Shown: in pieces, positions 9,399 to 18,024 of the stretch
Layout of the letters: every line of letters starts with the position of its first letter
How positions within the stretch are numbered: the stretch's first letter is position 1
Assembly (NCBI GenBank): GCA_026709065.1
Contig: JAPOTS010000060.1
Coordinates: forward strand, 1-39,475
Source: Bacteroidota bacterium
Lineage (GTDB): Bacteria > Bacteroidota > Rhodothermia > Rhodothermales > Bin80
DNA: 39,475 nt
Direction: 5' to 3'
Translations under genes and position numbers: made by a program
The notes under the pieces: generated by a model
Told to the model about the DNA's origin: nothing
Seen by the model: the letters and a program-made list of their open reading frames with translations, nothing else
Databases searched by the model: none

Positions 9399-9845
9399 TC
9401 ACAAATCTAAGTATTTGAAGTTAGTGCGGAAATTAACAGGATTGATTGAAGGGAGATTCAATACTTGTTTTGACAAATTCCAATGCCCTTGAGCATTTGA
9501 GAATCAAAAAATATTTACAACCCACTAAGTGTTGGATGGAACATTTTTAATTGTAGATTAGTATTTTAGGTTAAGCACTACTATCTATTCTCAGATTGAA
9601 TATTAGAATTAATGGTAACTTTGTTATGGAATTCATTTATTGATAATTAATTCGTGATATTTGTATATTGCAAATATAATACTTAGTGTTCTTTTAATTC
9701 AATTAATGATGTAAATCAACGTTCTAATGAAAGCCTCAATGAGATGAAGAGAGGTAGATGATGCTTACATTATGCTTCATACAGAGAAGGTTGGCCTTTG
9801 CTGATAGCTAATGCCAACCAGAACCAATAACCAATTTTACAACAG
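9399..9845. other. AT-rich divergent intergenic region
   Basis: About 450 bp between the divergent MetE-like gene and the secreted FG-GAP protein. It is AT-rich with no supported gene. It should hold both promoters, but I could not place a confident promoter motif. A small hairpin near its right end is listed separately. Confidence 0.6.
9789..9819 (+). promoter_or_regulatory. 5'-leader hairpin before the FG-GAP protein
   Basis: GGTTGGC (9789-9795) pairs with GCCAACC (9813-9819), with a small inner GCT/AGC pairing in the loop. It ends 26 nt before the ATG at 9846, so it would lie in the leader of the mRNA. A regulatory or mRNA-stabilising role is only inferred. Confidence 0.3.
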
Positions 9846-11759
9846 ATGAAAAAAATACTTTACTACTTTTCAGTTCCAATTTTCTTATTGATAGCTGGGT
9901 CTGCGACGGCCCAGAAAGTCGTCTATCAATGGACACCAAGTCCTACTGAGGCATTTTCAGAAGATGATATACCTGCTTATGCACTGGGATTTCAAGCGGG
10001 TGCCCCAAGCATCGCAGGCCCCGCAGATTTAGATGGCGATGGCAAAGTTGAGGTCATTCTTACTGATTATTCAGGGGGCGGTCGAGTTCATATTCTTGAA
10101 TCTGCTGGTGCAGATACATGGGAACTTATCTATTCTTCTCCAACCTTGAATCCAATGTCAGGTGCTACAAATAATGCACGTGGAGTTGGTTTTGGTGATT
10201 TAGATGATGATGGTTTGGGTGAATTTTATGTTTTCACAGGGTTAAACATTCCCGATGATAGCCCCATTAAAGTAGCGGTTCCAAGCCCAGGACTTGCAGT
10301 TGTAGAAGCCATGGGAGATAACACATTCAACATTCTCCCCAATTTTTGGGATTTTGATGGAGATTTGCCTTCTCGATTCTGGACAGAGCAGATCACTGCC
10401 GCTGATGTGGATAATGATGGAATCTCTGAATTGTTGTTTGGCAACAATGGTGCTGACCCCATATATGATAGTTGGTATGTTGTGACCGCTTCGGATTTAG
10501 GAACTTCCCTTGCCTCATTTAATTTGGAGAAACGATGGACAAGTAGATCGGATTCGGTTGATATGGTTGGCCGCGGGGGGGGTAGCGCTTATGGAATTAT
10601 TCCTGCCGATCTTGACGGAGATGGGACTCATGAAATTGTGTTATCAAGCTGGAATTATATGAGTTTGTATGTTATAGGTGTTGATGGCCCCGATTCATAT
10701 ATTGATTCCGAAACGGAAAATGCCCAATACTATGCAGTTCCCTTAGCGATTGATAATGATGACATCTCATACTTCGGATGTGTTGTCGTTGACATTGATA
10801 ATAATGGTGATCATGAAGTTTATTGCCCCTCAAATATCACTGCTGATCTCACAATTCTCAACTATGAACAAGGAGAGGACCCATTAAAAATTCTCGATGA
10901 TAATGTTGTTTATCAGACAATTAAAGAAAAGGTATCGCGTTGGGGACTTACCGCCGGAGATATTGATCAAGACGGAAAACAAGAGTTGATAGGAACGGGA
11001 GATCCTTACACTCCCCAGAACTTTGCGGATGGTTCTCCTCCCAAATGGGTTAGAATAGTCCATTATGATGGGAGTGGTGATGTAGAGGATGCGAAAAGTT
11101 ATCAAGTTGAAGAGATTGAATTTCCCATGCCCATGGGTACGATATTTGATACTGTGAATCGTGACAGTGCTGGTGTAAAAACGACCTACTTGTCATCAAC
11201 CTATAATGATGATGATCTAGGTTCATTAGGTATACGAGCCACCAAATTTGTATTTCTTGGAGATGTAGATAATGACGGGCATTCCGAAGTTGCAATGTCT
11301 CTCTCTGGCATTCCTGACAGCATTTATGTATACAATGAGGTGTACAGTGCAACGGACTCCATGTATGTCATCACCGATACACTATCTGCAACTCCAAATC
11401 CAAACAGAGCCTTCATGATGGTAATGAGCAGTGATGGAATATCAACGAGCATTTCAAATGACCGTGTGATTGTTCCTACAGATTTTGAGCTACATTCCAA
11501 CTACCCAAATCCATTTAATCCATCAACCAATTTCTCGTTTACCCTACCATTGGATAAGCGTGTGAGTGTAAGAGTATATGATATGAATGGCCGTTTGATT
11601 CGGACGCTCATTAATGATGAATTATATTCACAGGGAACTCATTCAGTCACATGGAACAGCCTTTCTGATAGTGGCGCACAGGTTGCAAGTGGCCAGTATA
11701 TCTACACATTAGAGTGGGGGCAATTCCGTCATGCGAAGCGCATGGTTCTGATTAAGTAA
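9846..11759 (+). CDS. Secreted FG-GAP repeat protein with T9SS sorting domain
   Basis: A 637-aa exported protein. It has a signal peptide (residues 1-22, ending GSATAQ), then a beta-propeller of FG-GAP/VCBS repeats with seven calcium-binding-loop motifs such as DLDGDGKVEVI, DLDDDGLGEFY, DVDNDGISELL, DLDGDGTHEIV, DIDNNGDHEVY, DIDQDGKQELI and DVDNDGHSEVA. From about residue 547 (FELHSNYPNPFNPSTNFSF) to the end it carries a type A T9SS C-terminal sorting domain, ending in QYIYTLEWGQFRHAKRMVLIK in two pieces, which directs export through the outer membrane and cell-surface attachment. It is monocistronic and followed by a strong hairpin. The ligand is unknown; adhesion or glycan binding is a reasonable guess. 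The start is fixed by the signal peptide. Confidence 0.93.
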   Translation: MKKILYYFSVPIFLLIAGSATAQKVVYQWTPSPTEAFSEDDIPAYALGFQAGAPSIAGPADLDGDGKVEVILTDYSGGGRVHILESAGADTWELIYSSPTLNPMSGATNNARGVGFGDLDDDGLGEFYVFTGLNIPDDSPIKVAVPSPGLAVVEAMGDNTFNILPNFWDFDGDLPSRFWTEQITAADVDNDGISELLFGNNGADPIYDSWYVVTASDLGTSLASFNLEKRWTSRSDSVDMVGRGGGSAYGIIPADLDGDGTHEIVLSSWNYMSLYVIGVDGPDSYIDSETENAQYYAVPLAIDNDDISYFGCVVVDIDNNGDHEVYCPSNITADLTILNYEQGEDPLKILDDNVVYQTIKEKVSRWGLTAGDIDQDGKQELIGTGDPYTPQNFADGSPPKWVRIVHYDGSGDVEDAKSYQVEEIEFPMPMGTIFDTVNRDSAGVKTTYLSSTYNDDDLGSLGIRATKFVFLGDVDNDGHSEVAMSLSGIPDSIYVYNEVYSATDSMYVITDTLSATPNPNRAFMMVMSSDGISTSISNDRVIVPTDFELHSNYPNPFNPSTNFSFTLPLDKRVSVRVYDMNGRLIRTLINDELYSQGTHSVTWNSLSDSGAQVASGQYIYTLEWGQFRHAKRMVLIK

Positions 11760-11765
11760 TTTTGA

Positions 11766-11801
11766 GAGCAGGCGGAATAAATAATTTTATTCCGCCTGCT
11801 C
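11766..11801. terminator. Perfect 16-bp hairpin terminator
   Basis: A 16-bp perfect inverted repeat with a 4-nt loop (GAGCAGGCGGAATAAA / TTTATTCCGCCTGCTC) begins 6 bp after the stop of the FG-GAP gene. The GC-rich outer stem gives strong pairing, although no clear T-tract follows. Position and strength make it the likely transcription end of this gene. Confidence 0.7.
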
Positions 11802-12387
11802 AGACAAAGCTATATCTCGCATACGATAATTGATACGTGTAGCTCACTGAGGCGAGTCAAATACAGTATATGACTCAGGAACCCCCAACATAAACGAGTA
11901 ATTGTAAGCCTTAGAAAATCTGACTGTCCTACACTGAAATAATCCCATCATTCCTTTACCCATTTCAGTGTTAGCAAATGGCTATCCAGAATTGGATTAA
12001 GATGTTGAGCCCCCAAATTCTTAACTATCAATGTCACATCCCTTCAATCATTCTCTTGCCATATCTACCTGTGATTAGGGAGGATTAAACAAAAAAATAC
12101 TGTTCAAATTAAGCAAGTTAAAGACGCAAACGATAAAATACGTGGTAGAGGAAATGCTTTCTGTTAATGGGTATTGGATGAATATTGCTACTATTTTGAT
12201 TGCCACATTGACGAGCATATAAAACGATTTTCGTCATTTAGGATCAAAACTACCAAAGTTCGTGCAGGAGGATTCCGAAGTAAAGAACGATTCGCCTATG
12301 CAATCTAACCCTATCTCGTAGGACTATATCTTTATCCCGAAGGATTCCAAAACTAGTCCAATCTCAAAAAATTGAAGAGACCATTAA
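11802..12387. other. Intergenic region between convergent genes
   Basis: About 590 bp separating the 3' ends of the T9SS-exported FG-GAP gene and the FG-GAP lipoprotein gene. No supported gene, RNA or insertion sequence was found. The only structure seen is the 10-bp inverted repeat at 11931-11971. Confidence 0.55.
11931..11971. repeat. 10-bp inverted repeat
   Basis: ACACTGAAAT (11931-11940) and ATTTCAGTGT (11962-11971) are perfect inverted copies separated by 21 nt, in the gap between two convergent genes. It could be a terminator, a small mobile-element relic or chance. Confidence 0.4.
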
Positions 12388-14220
12388 TTAGAACTTAAGA
12401 TTTCTAAAAAATAGTAATCCACCCCCATGCCCACCACTGAAGATATCCAAGTCGCCATCTGAATCAATGTCTACAAATTCAGGGACAGCCAGTAATGGAA
12501 ATGGTGCATCAATCGTACCATGCTCTACAAAAAACGGAAGTTGAGCAGTTCCATTATTGAGATAGAGCATGACCCCGTCAGCCTCGCGCCCCACAATCAA
12601 ATCCTGATCGCCATCTCCATCTATATCTACAAAGCGCGGCACGCTCCGTCTGCCAACATCAATGTCTTCAAAATTGTCACTGATTAAATCAAATTTCGGT
12701 TCCTTAGGATTCCCATTATTGAGGTAAAAGTTTAACTCTCCAGATGACTCACCAATAAAGAGATCTTGATCTCCATCATCATCAATATCAACAAAGGTCG
12801 GAGTGCTATTGCTACCGCGAGTCAGAATGACGGTATTTGCTTCAATCAACTGGAAATTTGGAGATTCAGCTGTCCCAACATTTTGATAATAGAGGGATCC
12901 TTTATTCCAAGTACCAACTAGCATATCTAAATCTCCATCGTCATCTAAGTCCGCTAACGTCGGAGCAAGATTGTAATTTCCCTCTATATCAAGTGGATCC
13001 GTTTGCTCCCATTTTAATTCCCCATCAACGGACGTATTTTCATAATAGTAGATCGTCGCAGAAGCATAATCGGAGGGAGAAATCTTGTTAGAAATTAGTA
13101 GATCTTGATCTCCATCACCATCTAAGTCAGCAAATACAGGATAAGAATCGGCTCCCACATCAATGCCTGACAGTAAGGTTTTTGTTTTCAGCTCCAACCC
13201 TTCATCGGTTGGGTCCATATGATAGAAATTATCAACCGATGAGGAACTAGGATTGAATGCCCCACCGAGCACACCGAAGAATAGCTCATGGGTACCATCA
13301 CCGTTTAGGTCTGAAAATTGGACAGAGTTATAGCCACTCGTCTTAATTGGATTACCAGCTGGAAACGCAATCGGCTCGTTGCGTAAGTTGGGGATCTCAC
13401 AAGTTCCAGTATTAGAAATCAGTAGAATTCCAGCCTCAAAAAAATCTCCCCAGAACATATCTTGATCTCCGTCCTGATCAATATCATGGAAGGAAAGGGC
13501 ATTGGCTCCATGTAGCGTAGCAAACATGCCCAGAATTTCAATATCTTCAAATCGATCCGTCACAAGCTCAAACTTGGGGAGCCCAGATTCATCAACTCCT
13601 ATGGACTCATAATGTAACACGGTTCCACTCACTCGTCCAATAAAGAGATCAAGCAACCCATCACAATCTAAATCTATGATCGTGGGGATATTTTGACGAT
13701 CCATGAATAGGGGAACACCTTGAGCATCAGGTAATGAATCAAGCGGGGTTGCAAATGATGGTGAAGTCGGTGATCCATCATTGCGGAACAATCTCAGATA
13801 ACTAAAGATCGTTTCCCCAATCAGATCGTAGTCACCATCCTGATCTAAATCCACGAACCGATACCATTCCCCGATATCTAAATTACGATACCGGTCACTG
13901 CGCCAAGTAAACGATGGTTCGGTGGGAGTACCCGTATTTTCAAAAAATTTTAGATGACCAGTGAGTTCTTGAAGAAACAAATCCAGATCCTGATCTCCGT
14001 CAATATCTATGAGTTGTGGACGGGGGAGATTGAATCCACCATGGAAGGGATGTTGAAGCGTATGGCCACTTGTGTCTATAACGGTGATCCCGTAGATCTC
14101 CTGAGAGTAGGAGGGTGGAAAAATAGGAAAATCAGAAGTCTGAGGTTCTCTGGTTGAAACACAACCTATCAAAAATAACAAGCCAAAGGACCACCAAAAA
14201 TGGCTGTTACCGTGTCCCAA
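12388..14220 (-). CDS. FG-GAP/VCBS repeat lipoprotein, probable TTG start
   Basis: About 610 aa. After a hydrophobic stretch (FWWSFGLLFLIGC) with a lipobox ending in Cys20, the protein is built of ten calcium-loop repeats, among them DIDGDQDLDLF, DLDQDGDYDLI, DLDCDGLLDLF, DIDQDGDQDMF, DLNGDGTHELF, DLDGDGDQDLL, DLDDDGDLDML, DIDDDGDQDLF, DIDGDGDQDLI and DIDSDGDLDIF, interspersed with 'FENTGTPTEPSF'-like strands. This indicates a surface-exposed beta-propeller anchored by lipid. The same frame runs upstream to an ATG at 14589, but that would place the lipobox at residue 143 and lie wholly inside the preceding gene. The only plausible start between that gene's end and the lipobox is TTG at 14220, giving a 14-bp overlap. 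It is the last gene of a three-gene operon with the YncE-like and choice-of-anchor B proteins. Confidence 0.8.
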   Translation of the reverse strand: MGHGNSHFWWSFGLLFLIGCVSTREPQTSDFPIFPPSYSQEIYGITVIDTSGHTLQHPFHGGFNLPRPQLIDIDGDQDLDLFLQELTGHLKFFENTGTPTEPSFTWRSDRYRNLDIGEWYRFVDLDQDGDYDLIGETIFSYLRLFRNDGSPTSPSFATPLDSLPDAQGVPLFMDRQNIPTIIDLDCDGLLDLFIGRVSGTVLHYESIGVDESGLPKFELVTDRFEDIEILGMFATLHGANALSFHDIDQDGDQDMFWGDFFEAGILLISNTGTCEIPNLRNEPIAFPAGNPIKTSGYNSVQFSDLNGDGTHELFFGVLGGAFNPSSSSVDNFYHMDPTDEGLELKTKTLLSGIDVGADSYPVFADLDGDGDQDLLISNKISPSDYASATIYYYENTSVDGELKWEQTDPLDIEGNYNLAPTLADLDDDGDLDMLVGTWNKGSLYYQNVGTAESPNFQLIEANTVILTRGSNSTPTFVDIDDDGDQDLFIGESSGELNFYLNNGNPKEPKFDLISDNFEDIDVGRRSVPRFVDIDGDGDQDLIVGREADGVMLYLNNGTAQLPFFVEHGTIDAPFPLLAVPEFVDIDSDGDLDIFSGGHGGGLLFFRNLKF

Positions 14221-15562
14221 GACCTGTGGGATTATGCCCCACTTCAAGCATTTTTGTGATTTCACGAGTTTCTGAGTCAATGACTGCAATGGCCCCAACT
14301 GGCGTGTTATCCCGCCATTGATATTGTCCAGAGTAAGCACCATTGAGATTGTTATTGGAAATATAAACCGTCTTTCCATCGGGTGAAATAGCTGCCCCAT
14401 GCGGTTCAGAAAGCCCTTCAACAGTCCCGACAATACGGCGGTCGGAGACATCAACGACCGTAGCCCGATTGCCCATTTTATTTCCAAACCAAGCAAATTC
14501 TCCATCTGGAGAAAAGACTGGATGCCATGGGGCCATTCCGACTTGAATGGTTTCATCCAAAGTGGGGGTTGCAGGGTTTGATATATCAAAGAAGAAAAAT
14601 TGTCCAGTCAATTGACCACCTACCACCATGGTTTGACCGTCAGGGGAGACAGCAAACTGGACCAATGTATGGGTGTTACCTTCAATAGATTGGAGTTCAG
14701 GGACACCCGCTTCATGGTCAACAATTGCGATTCGATTTTCAGCAAGACTTCCAACGTATACGTAGGATCCCGAAGGATCTATTGCAAGTGCGTGGGGGCG
14801 GGGAAAGAAGACATCCAACTCATCAGAGCTCATCATAGTCCGGTCAACGACACCAATTCGTTGTGGTGGGTTGACGGCTTTCATAGAGCGTCCTACAAAT
14901 AGCAAACTATCGGTTGGACTAACGACCAGCATTCCTGGTCGCTCAAAGGGCATCTGCCCAATGAGCTCAAGATTGTCATCGAATTTTAAGACGCGGTCGT
15001 CACCGATCAACGAGACATAAAATGCGGATCCATCGGGTTCCACTGCGACATGATGCGGTCTCGCATCAGCAGTGAACCCAAGGGCCTGCAGGTCAATGGT
15101 TCTAATCACGACATTCGTGTCCATATCAATGACTGCAACCTTTGCTTCCCCCTGAATACATACATAGAGTAAGTGTTCTGCCTCGGCAAATGCAATGTGT
15201 CCATCATCATTTGGTGCTCCATGTTCAATCCATGACTGGACTGTCATCAAGTCAGTATCAGATATATCAGAGGTTACACTAGTGAGCGAATCAGCATCAG
15301 AAAGTTCGGTAGCAAGACGGATAAGTAAGCTACCTTTAGGATCGTAAGGAATGACCACTTCTCCATAGTCTGATCCAGACATCAACCCATCCCATGAATC
15401 AAGAGATAGTCCAGTTTCACGAGCTAACAGGGGAGCAAATTTTTCTTGAATGATGGGTAAAATCTCGCTACTAAATGCTACCTGATGAGTCTGAGCAAAG
15501 GCTTGGACATGCGTTACACCTAACAGAACAGTAACAATAGCAGAGAGTAGATTTCTCATCAT
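14207..15562 (-). CDS. YncE-like beta-propeller with degenerate cytochrome-c-like domain
   Basis: A 451-aa exported protein with a signal peptide (residues 1-24, ending QAFAQ). Residues about 28-115 look like the planctomycete-type cytochrome c domain: SSEILPIIQEKFAPL, GLSLDSWDGLMSGSDYGEVV, GSLLIRLAT and SWIEHGAPND are its usual landmarks, but the expected CxxCH haem motif is replaced by FAPLL (42-46). From about residue 118 to the end it is a YncE/YVTN-type seven-bladed propeller with repeats such as VAVEPDGSAFYVSLIGDD, LAIDPSGSYVYVGSLAEN and AAISPDGKTVYISNNNL. It begins 2 bp after the stop of the choice-of-anchor B gene and overlaps the FG-GAP lipoprotein gene, so all three are probably made together at the cell surface or periplasm. 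Confidence 0.85.
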   Translation of the reverse strand: MMRNLLSAIVTVLLGVTHVQAFAQTHQVAFSSEILPIIQEKFAPLLARETGLSLDSWDGLMSGSDYGEVVIPYDPKGSLLIRLATELSDADSLTSVTSDISDTDLMTVQSWIEHGAPNDDGHIAFAEAEHLLYVCIQGEAKVAVIDMDTNVVIRTIDLQALGFTADARPHHVAVEPDGSAFYVSLIGDDRVLKFDDNLELIGQMPFERPGMLVVSPTDSLLFVGRSMKAVNPPQRIGVVDRTMMSSDELDVFFPRPHALAIDPSGSYVYVGSLAENRIAIVDHEAGVPELQSIEGNTHTLVQFAVSPDGQTMVVGGQLTGQFFFFDISNPATPTLDETIQVGMAPWHPVFSPDGEFAWFGNKMGNRATVVDVSDRRIVGTVEGLSEPHGAAISPDGKTVYISNNNLNGAYSGQYQWRDNTPVGAIAVIDSETREITKMLEVGHNPTGLGTR

Positions 15563-15564
15563 GA

Positions 15565-17958
15565 TTAGATATCAAGCTCTTGTTTTTTAAGAACGAAAAG
15601 TCCCTCGCCTATACTGGAAACGATGATCGTTCCACTTGGAAAAAATGGGTAGTTACTCCATGACCCATCAAATCCAGGCCGATCACTACCGAGAGGAAAA
15701 GTGTCAAAGAATCCAGTTAAGACTGGATTTGTACGATCACTGATATCAAAGATTCGTAATCCGCTCCGATAGTTTGACTGATACATCAAATCGCCTTGAA
15801 TGTAGAGATTATGATCACTTGACAGGTTATCTGAGAAGAACTCTCCGACTAATAAAGGATCATCAAGATCTGAAACATCCCAAATAAGGGTGCGAGTTCC
15901 GATGACTTTCTCTTGGAGCTCATCCAACTCATCGTTCATATAAAAGTACTGAAAGTCTTCAGTCAACCATCCTTGATGCGTGTAGGCAACATTTGGATAT
16001 TCTGCGACAGAAACGGCAATCGGATTACTTTTGTCGGTCACATCCGAAATGCTCAGTGCTGTTTCATTGGAATTGAAGCAAATTTCTTGCCCCTGATAAT
16101 CATTGTCTGGGCCTTCATAAATCACGCACTGGGCATCATGGGAGTATCCGGTTCCACGTCGCCCCGTTGTGATATCAGCAAAACATCCGACAAATTCTGG
16201 AGCTACAGGGTCTTGAATGTTGACCATGTGCAATCCTCCACCACAGGTTTCTCCGCCATCCCCGCTTCCTACGATGTAGGCAAATCCTGTATCTTCATTG
16301 ATGACAACATTGTGAGCACTGGCCACACCATCATAATGGGCATCGTGAGTGAATAGGGTAGGGGCATCACTTGTGTCACGTAAACGCGTTAAATCAAATA
16401 CTTGCATTCCATGAGGCCCCGCGTTATCGGCCACGATATAAGCATGATTAGCATATACCTTGATATCCCGCCACGAACTTGGACTAGCACCTTCGGTAAG
16501 TGGAAGGTCTCCAATCAGGGTGGGGTTAGCTGGATCGGTAATATCTACAAAAGATGTACCATTGGTCCGGCCAACGATCGCATATTCGCGATTAGTTTCT
16601 GGGTCTACCCAGCCCCACAGGTCATTGGTATTAATCCCGCTAGCTCCTCCCAAATCTTCCACAGTCATGTACGATAATAAATCAATATTACCACATTCAA
16701 ACTGACCAGCGACACCATCTTCACACTCAACAGATCCACTGGAGAGTAAGACCAATTCTTTTCCAGTCATCAGTGACTCACTGACACTCCAGCCTTGAGT
16801 TTCAGAATTTAATGTGGCGATACGAACCGTACCTTTACCCAAGTTAGTACCGGGAGCACTTACAACGGCGACACTGTCATGTGCAGAAATAATCATGCCA
16901 AAAAGGACATCCCCTTGTCCACCTTCAAAGAGACTCGTTTGGGTCCATTGGTTTGACTCAGAATCAAGTTGAAAGACCATTGCAGCTCCCTTCTGAGCTA
17001 CTGCTATTGGGGTTCCAGCCACTAAGGTTGAATGATGGGCATTGAAACCTAGTCCAAAAAGGTCAACTTCACCATCTGATCCACTGTCAAGAACCTGATG
17101 AACTTCAAGTCCAGTTTCATTTAAGCCAGCCCAAATCAATTTGCCGGCAGGAGGTGGTGCAGTGGGTTGCACATTAGGGACAATCCCTGGGGCTCCTGCC
17201 AAAAGCATTGAGCCGTTGACCACTTGAATGACAGCCCCCAAGGCTTTGCCATTAATTCTTTCATCATTGCCATCAAGGATCACTTCTCCATGCCATGATC
17301 CATCATGATTGGCAAACTGATAAATCACACCAGCCCCTTCATTAGCACCTGGCGCACCAACGTAGATATTCCCATTATCTGCAAGAACTGTGGAGGCTCC
17401 AAAAAGATCAGTTGCAGTGGTACTATCGTGGTTCAATGATCCAGAAAACTCAAATCCCTGCTCTCCGCGTGTATAAACAGATACCGAATGGGTGGAATCA
17501 ACTCCGACCATTGAACCTGTTACGAGGGTTTCTCCCATAAGAGAAACGGTTCCACCAATTGGAGCATCCTTGGAGCCACTTAATTTCAAGGACTCAACCC
17601 ATGAATTAGTCAATGCATTAAGGGTGAATATATATACCGCACCACCATTACCATCTAAGGATGGTGCACCGATTGCAAGATAATCGCCATGAATTGCAAT
17701 CTGGTAGCCAAAGGCATCCCCAACAGTCCCGTCAGAAGCAGAGAGTTCATTAACGACCTCCCAACTCTCTGTATCAGCTGAATGTTTATAGATGTAAACA
17801 GATCCAGGAGCTTCCTCACTCGGAACGGGATGAGATACAAAAACTGAATTATGAGAAATTTCAGAGGCAAGTCCAAATGCATTGATCTGAGCGTGAACTG
17901 CCGTAGGTAATGCTAATAATAGCAATAGAGTTACGTACCTGAAAATATTATTATTCAT
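15565..17958 (-). CDS. Choice-of-anchor B family protein (FG-GAP plus LVIVD repeats)
   Basis: A 797-aa exported protein. Signal peptide residues 1-23 (LLLLLALPTAVHAQ). Residues about 25-400 carry integrin-like FG-GAP repeats (GDAFGYQIAIHGDYLAIGAP; LFGASTVLADNGNIYVGAPG). A Cys pair region CEDGVAGQFECGNIDLLSYM (about 420-440) leads into LVIVD-type repeats (YAIVGRTNGTSFVDITDP; GLRIFDISDRTNPVLTGFF), the signature of the choice-of-anchor B family. Members are surface or secreted proteins whose anchor varies between species; here no T9SS tail or lipobox is seen, and the protein ends VLKKQELDI. First gene of the three-gene operon. The exact role is unknown. Confidence 0.9.
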   Translation of the reverse strand: MNNNIFRYVTLLLLLALPTAVHAQINAFGLASEISHNSVFVSHPVPSEEAPGSVYIYKHSADTESWEVVNELSASDGTVGDAFGYQIAIHGDYLAIGAPSLDGNGGAVYIFTLNALTNSWVESLKLSGSKDAPIGGTVSLMGETLVTGSMVGVDSTHSVSVYTRGEQGFEFSGSLNHDSTTATDLFGASTVLADNGNIYVGAPGANEGAGVIYQFANHDGSWHGEVILDGNDERINGKALGAVIQVVNGSMLLAGAPGIVPNVQPTAPPPAGKLIWAGLNETGLEVHQVLDSGSDGEVDLFGLGFNAHHSTLVAGTPIAVAQKGAAMVFQLDSESNQWTQTSLFEGGQGDVLFGMIISAHDSVAVVSAPGTNLGKGTVRIATLNSETQGWSVSESLMTGKELVLLSSGSVECEDGVAGQFECGNIDLLSYMTVEDLGGASGINTNDLWGWVDPETNREYAIVGRTNGTSFVDITDPANPTLIGDLPLTEGASPSSWRDIKVYANHAYIVADNAGPHGMQVFDLTRLRDTSDAPTLFTHDAHYDGVASAHNVVINEDTGFAYIVGSGDGGETCGGGLHMVNIQDPVAPEFVGCFADITTGRRGTGYSHDAQCVIYEGPDNDYQGQEICFNSNETALSISDVTDKSNPIAVSVAEYPNVAYTHQGWLTEDFQYFYMNDELDELQEKVIGTRTLIWDVSDLDDPLLVGEFFSDNLSSDHNLYIQGDLMYQSNYRSGLRIFDISDRTNPVLTGFFDTFPLGSDRPGFDGSWSNYPFFPSGTIIVSSIGEGLFVLKKQELDI

Positions 17959-18024
17959 AACGATATAGAGAGGATTAAGTAAACGAGCTTATACGAGAAT
18001 ATTAGTTGAATGATGCAGGGTACA

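Noticed and set aside
14221-14589. In-frame N-terminal extension of the FG-GAP lipoprotein to the ATG at 14589
   Set aside because: It lies wholly inside the YncE-like gene, lacks any domain, and would leave the lipobox at residue 143.
15913-16356. 147-aa + strand frame
   Set aside because: Antisense to the choice-of-anchor B gene, no recognisable features.
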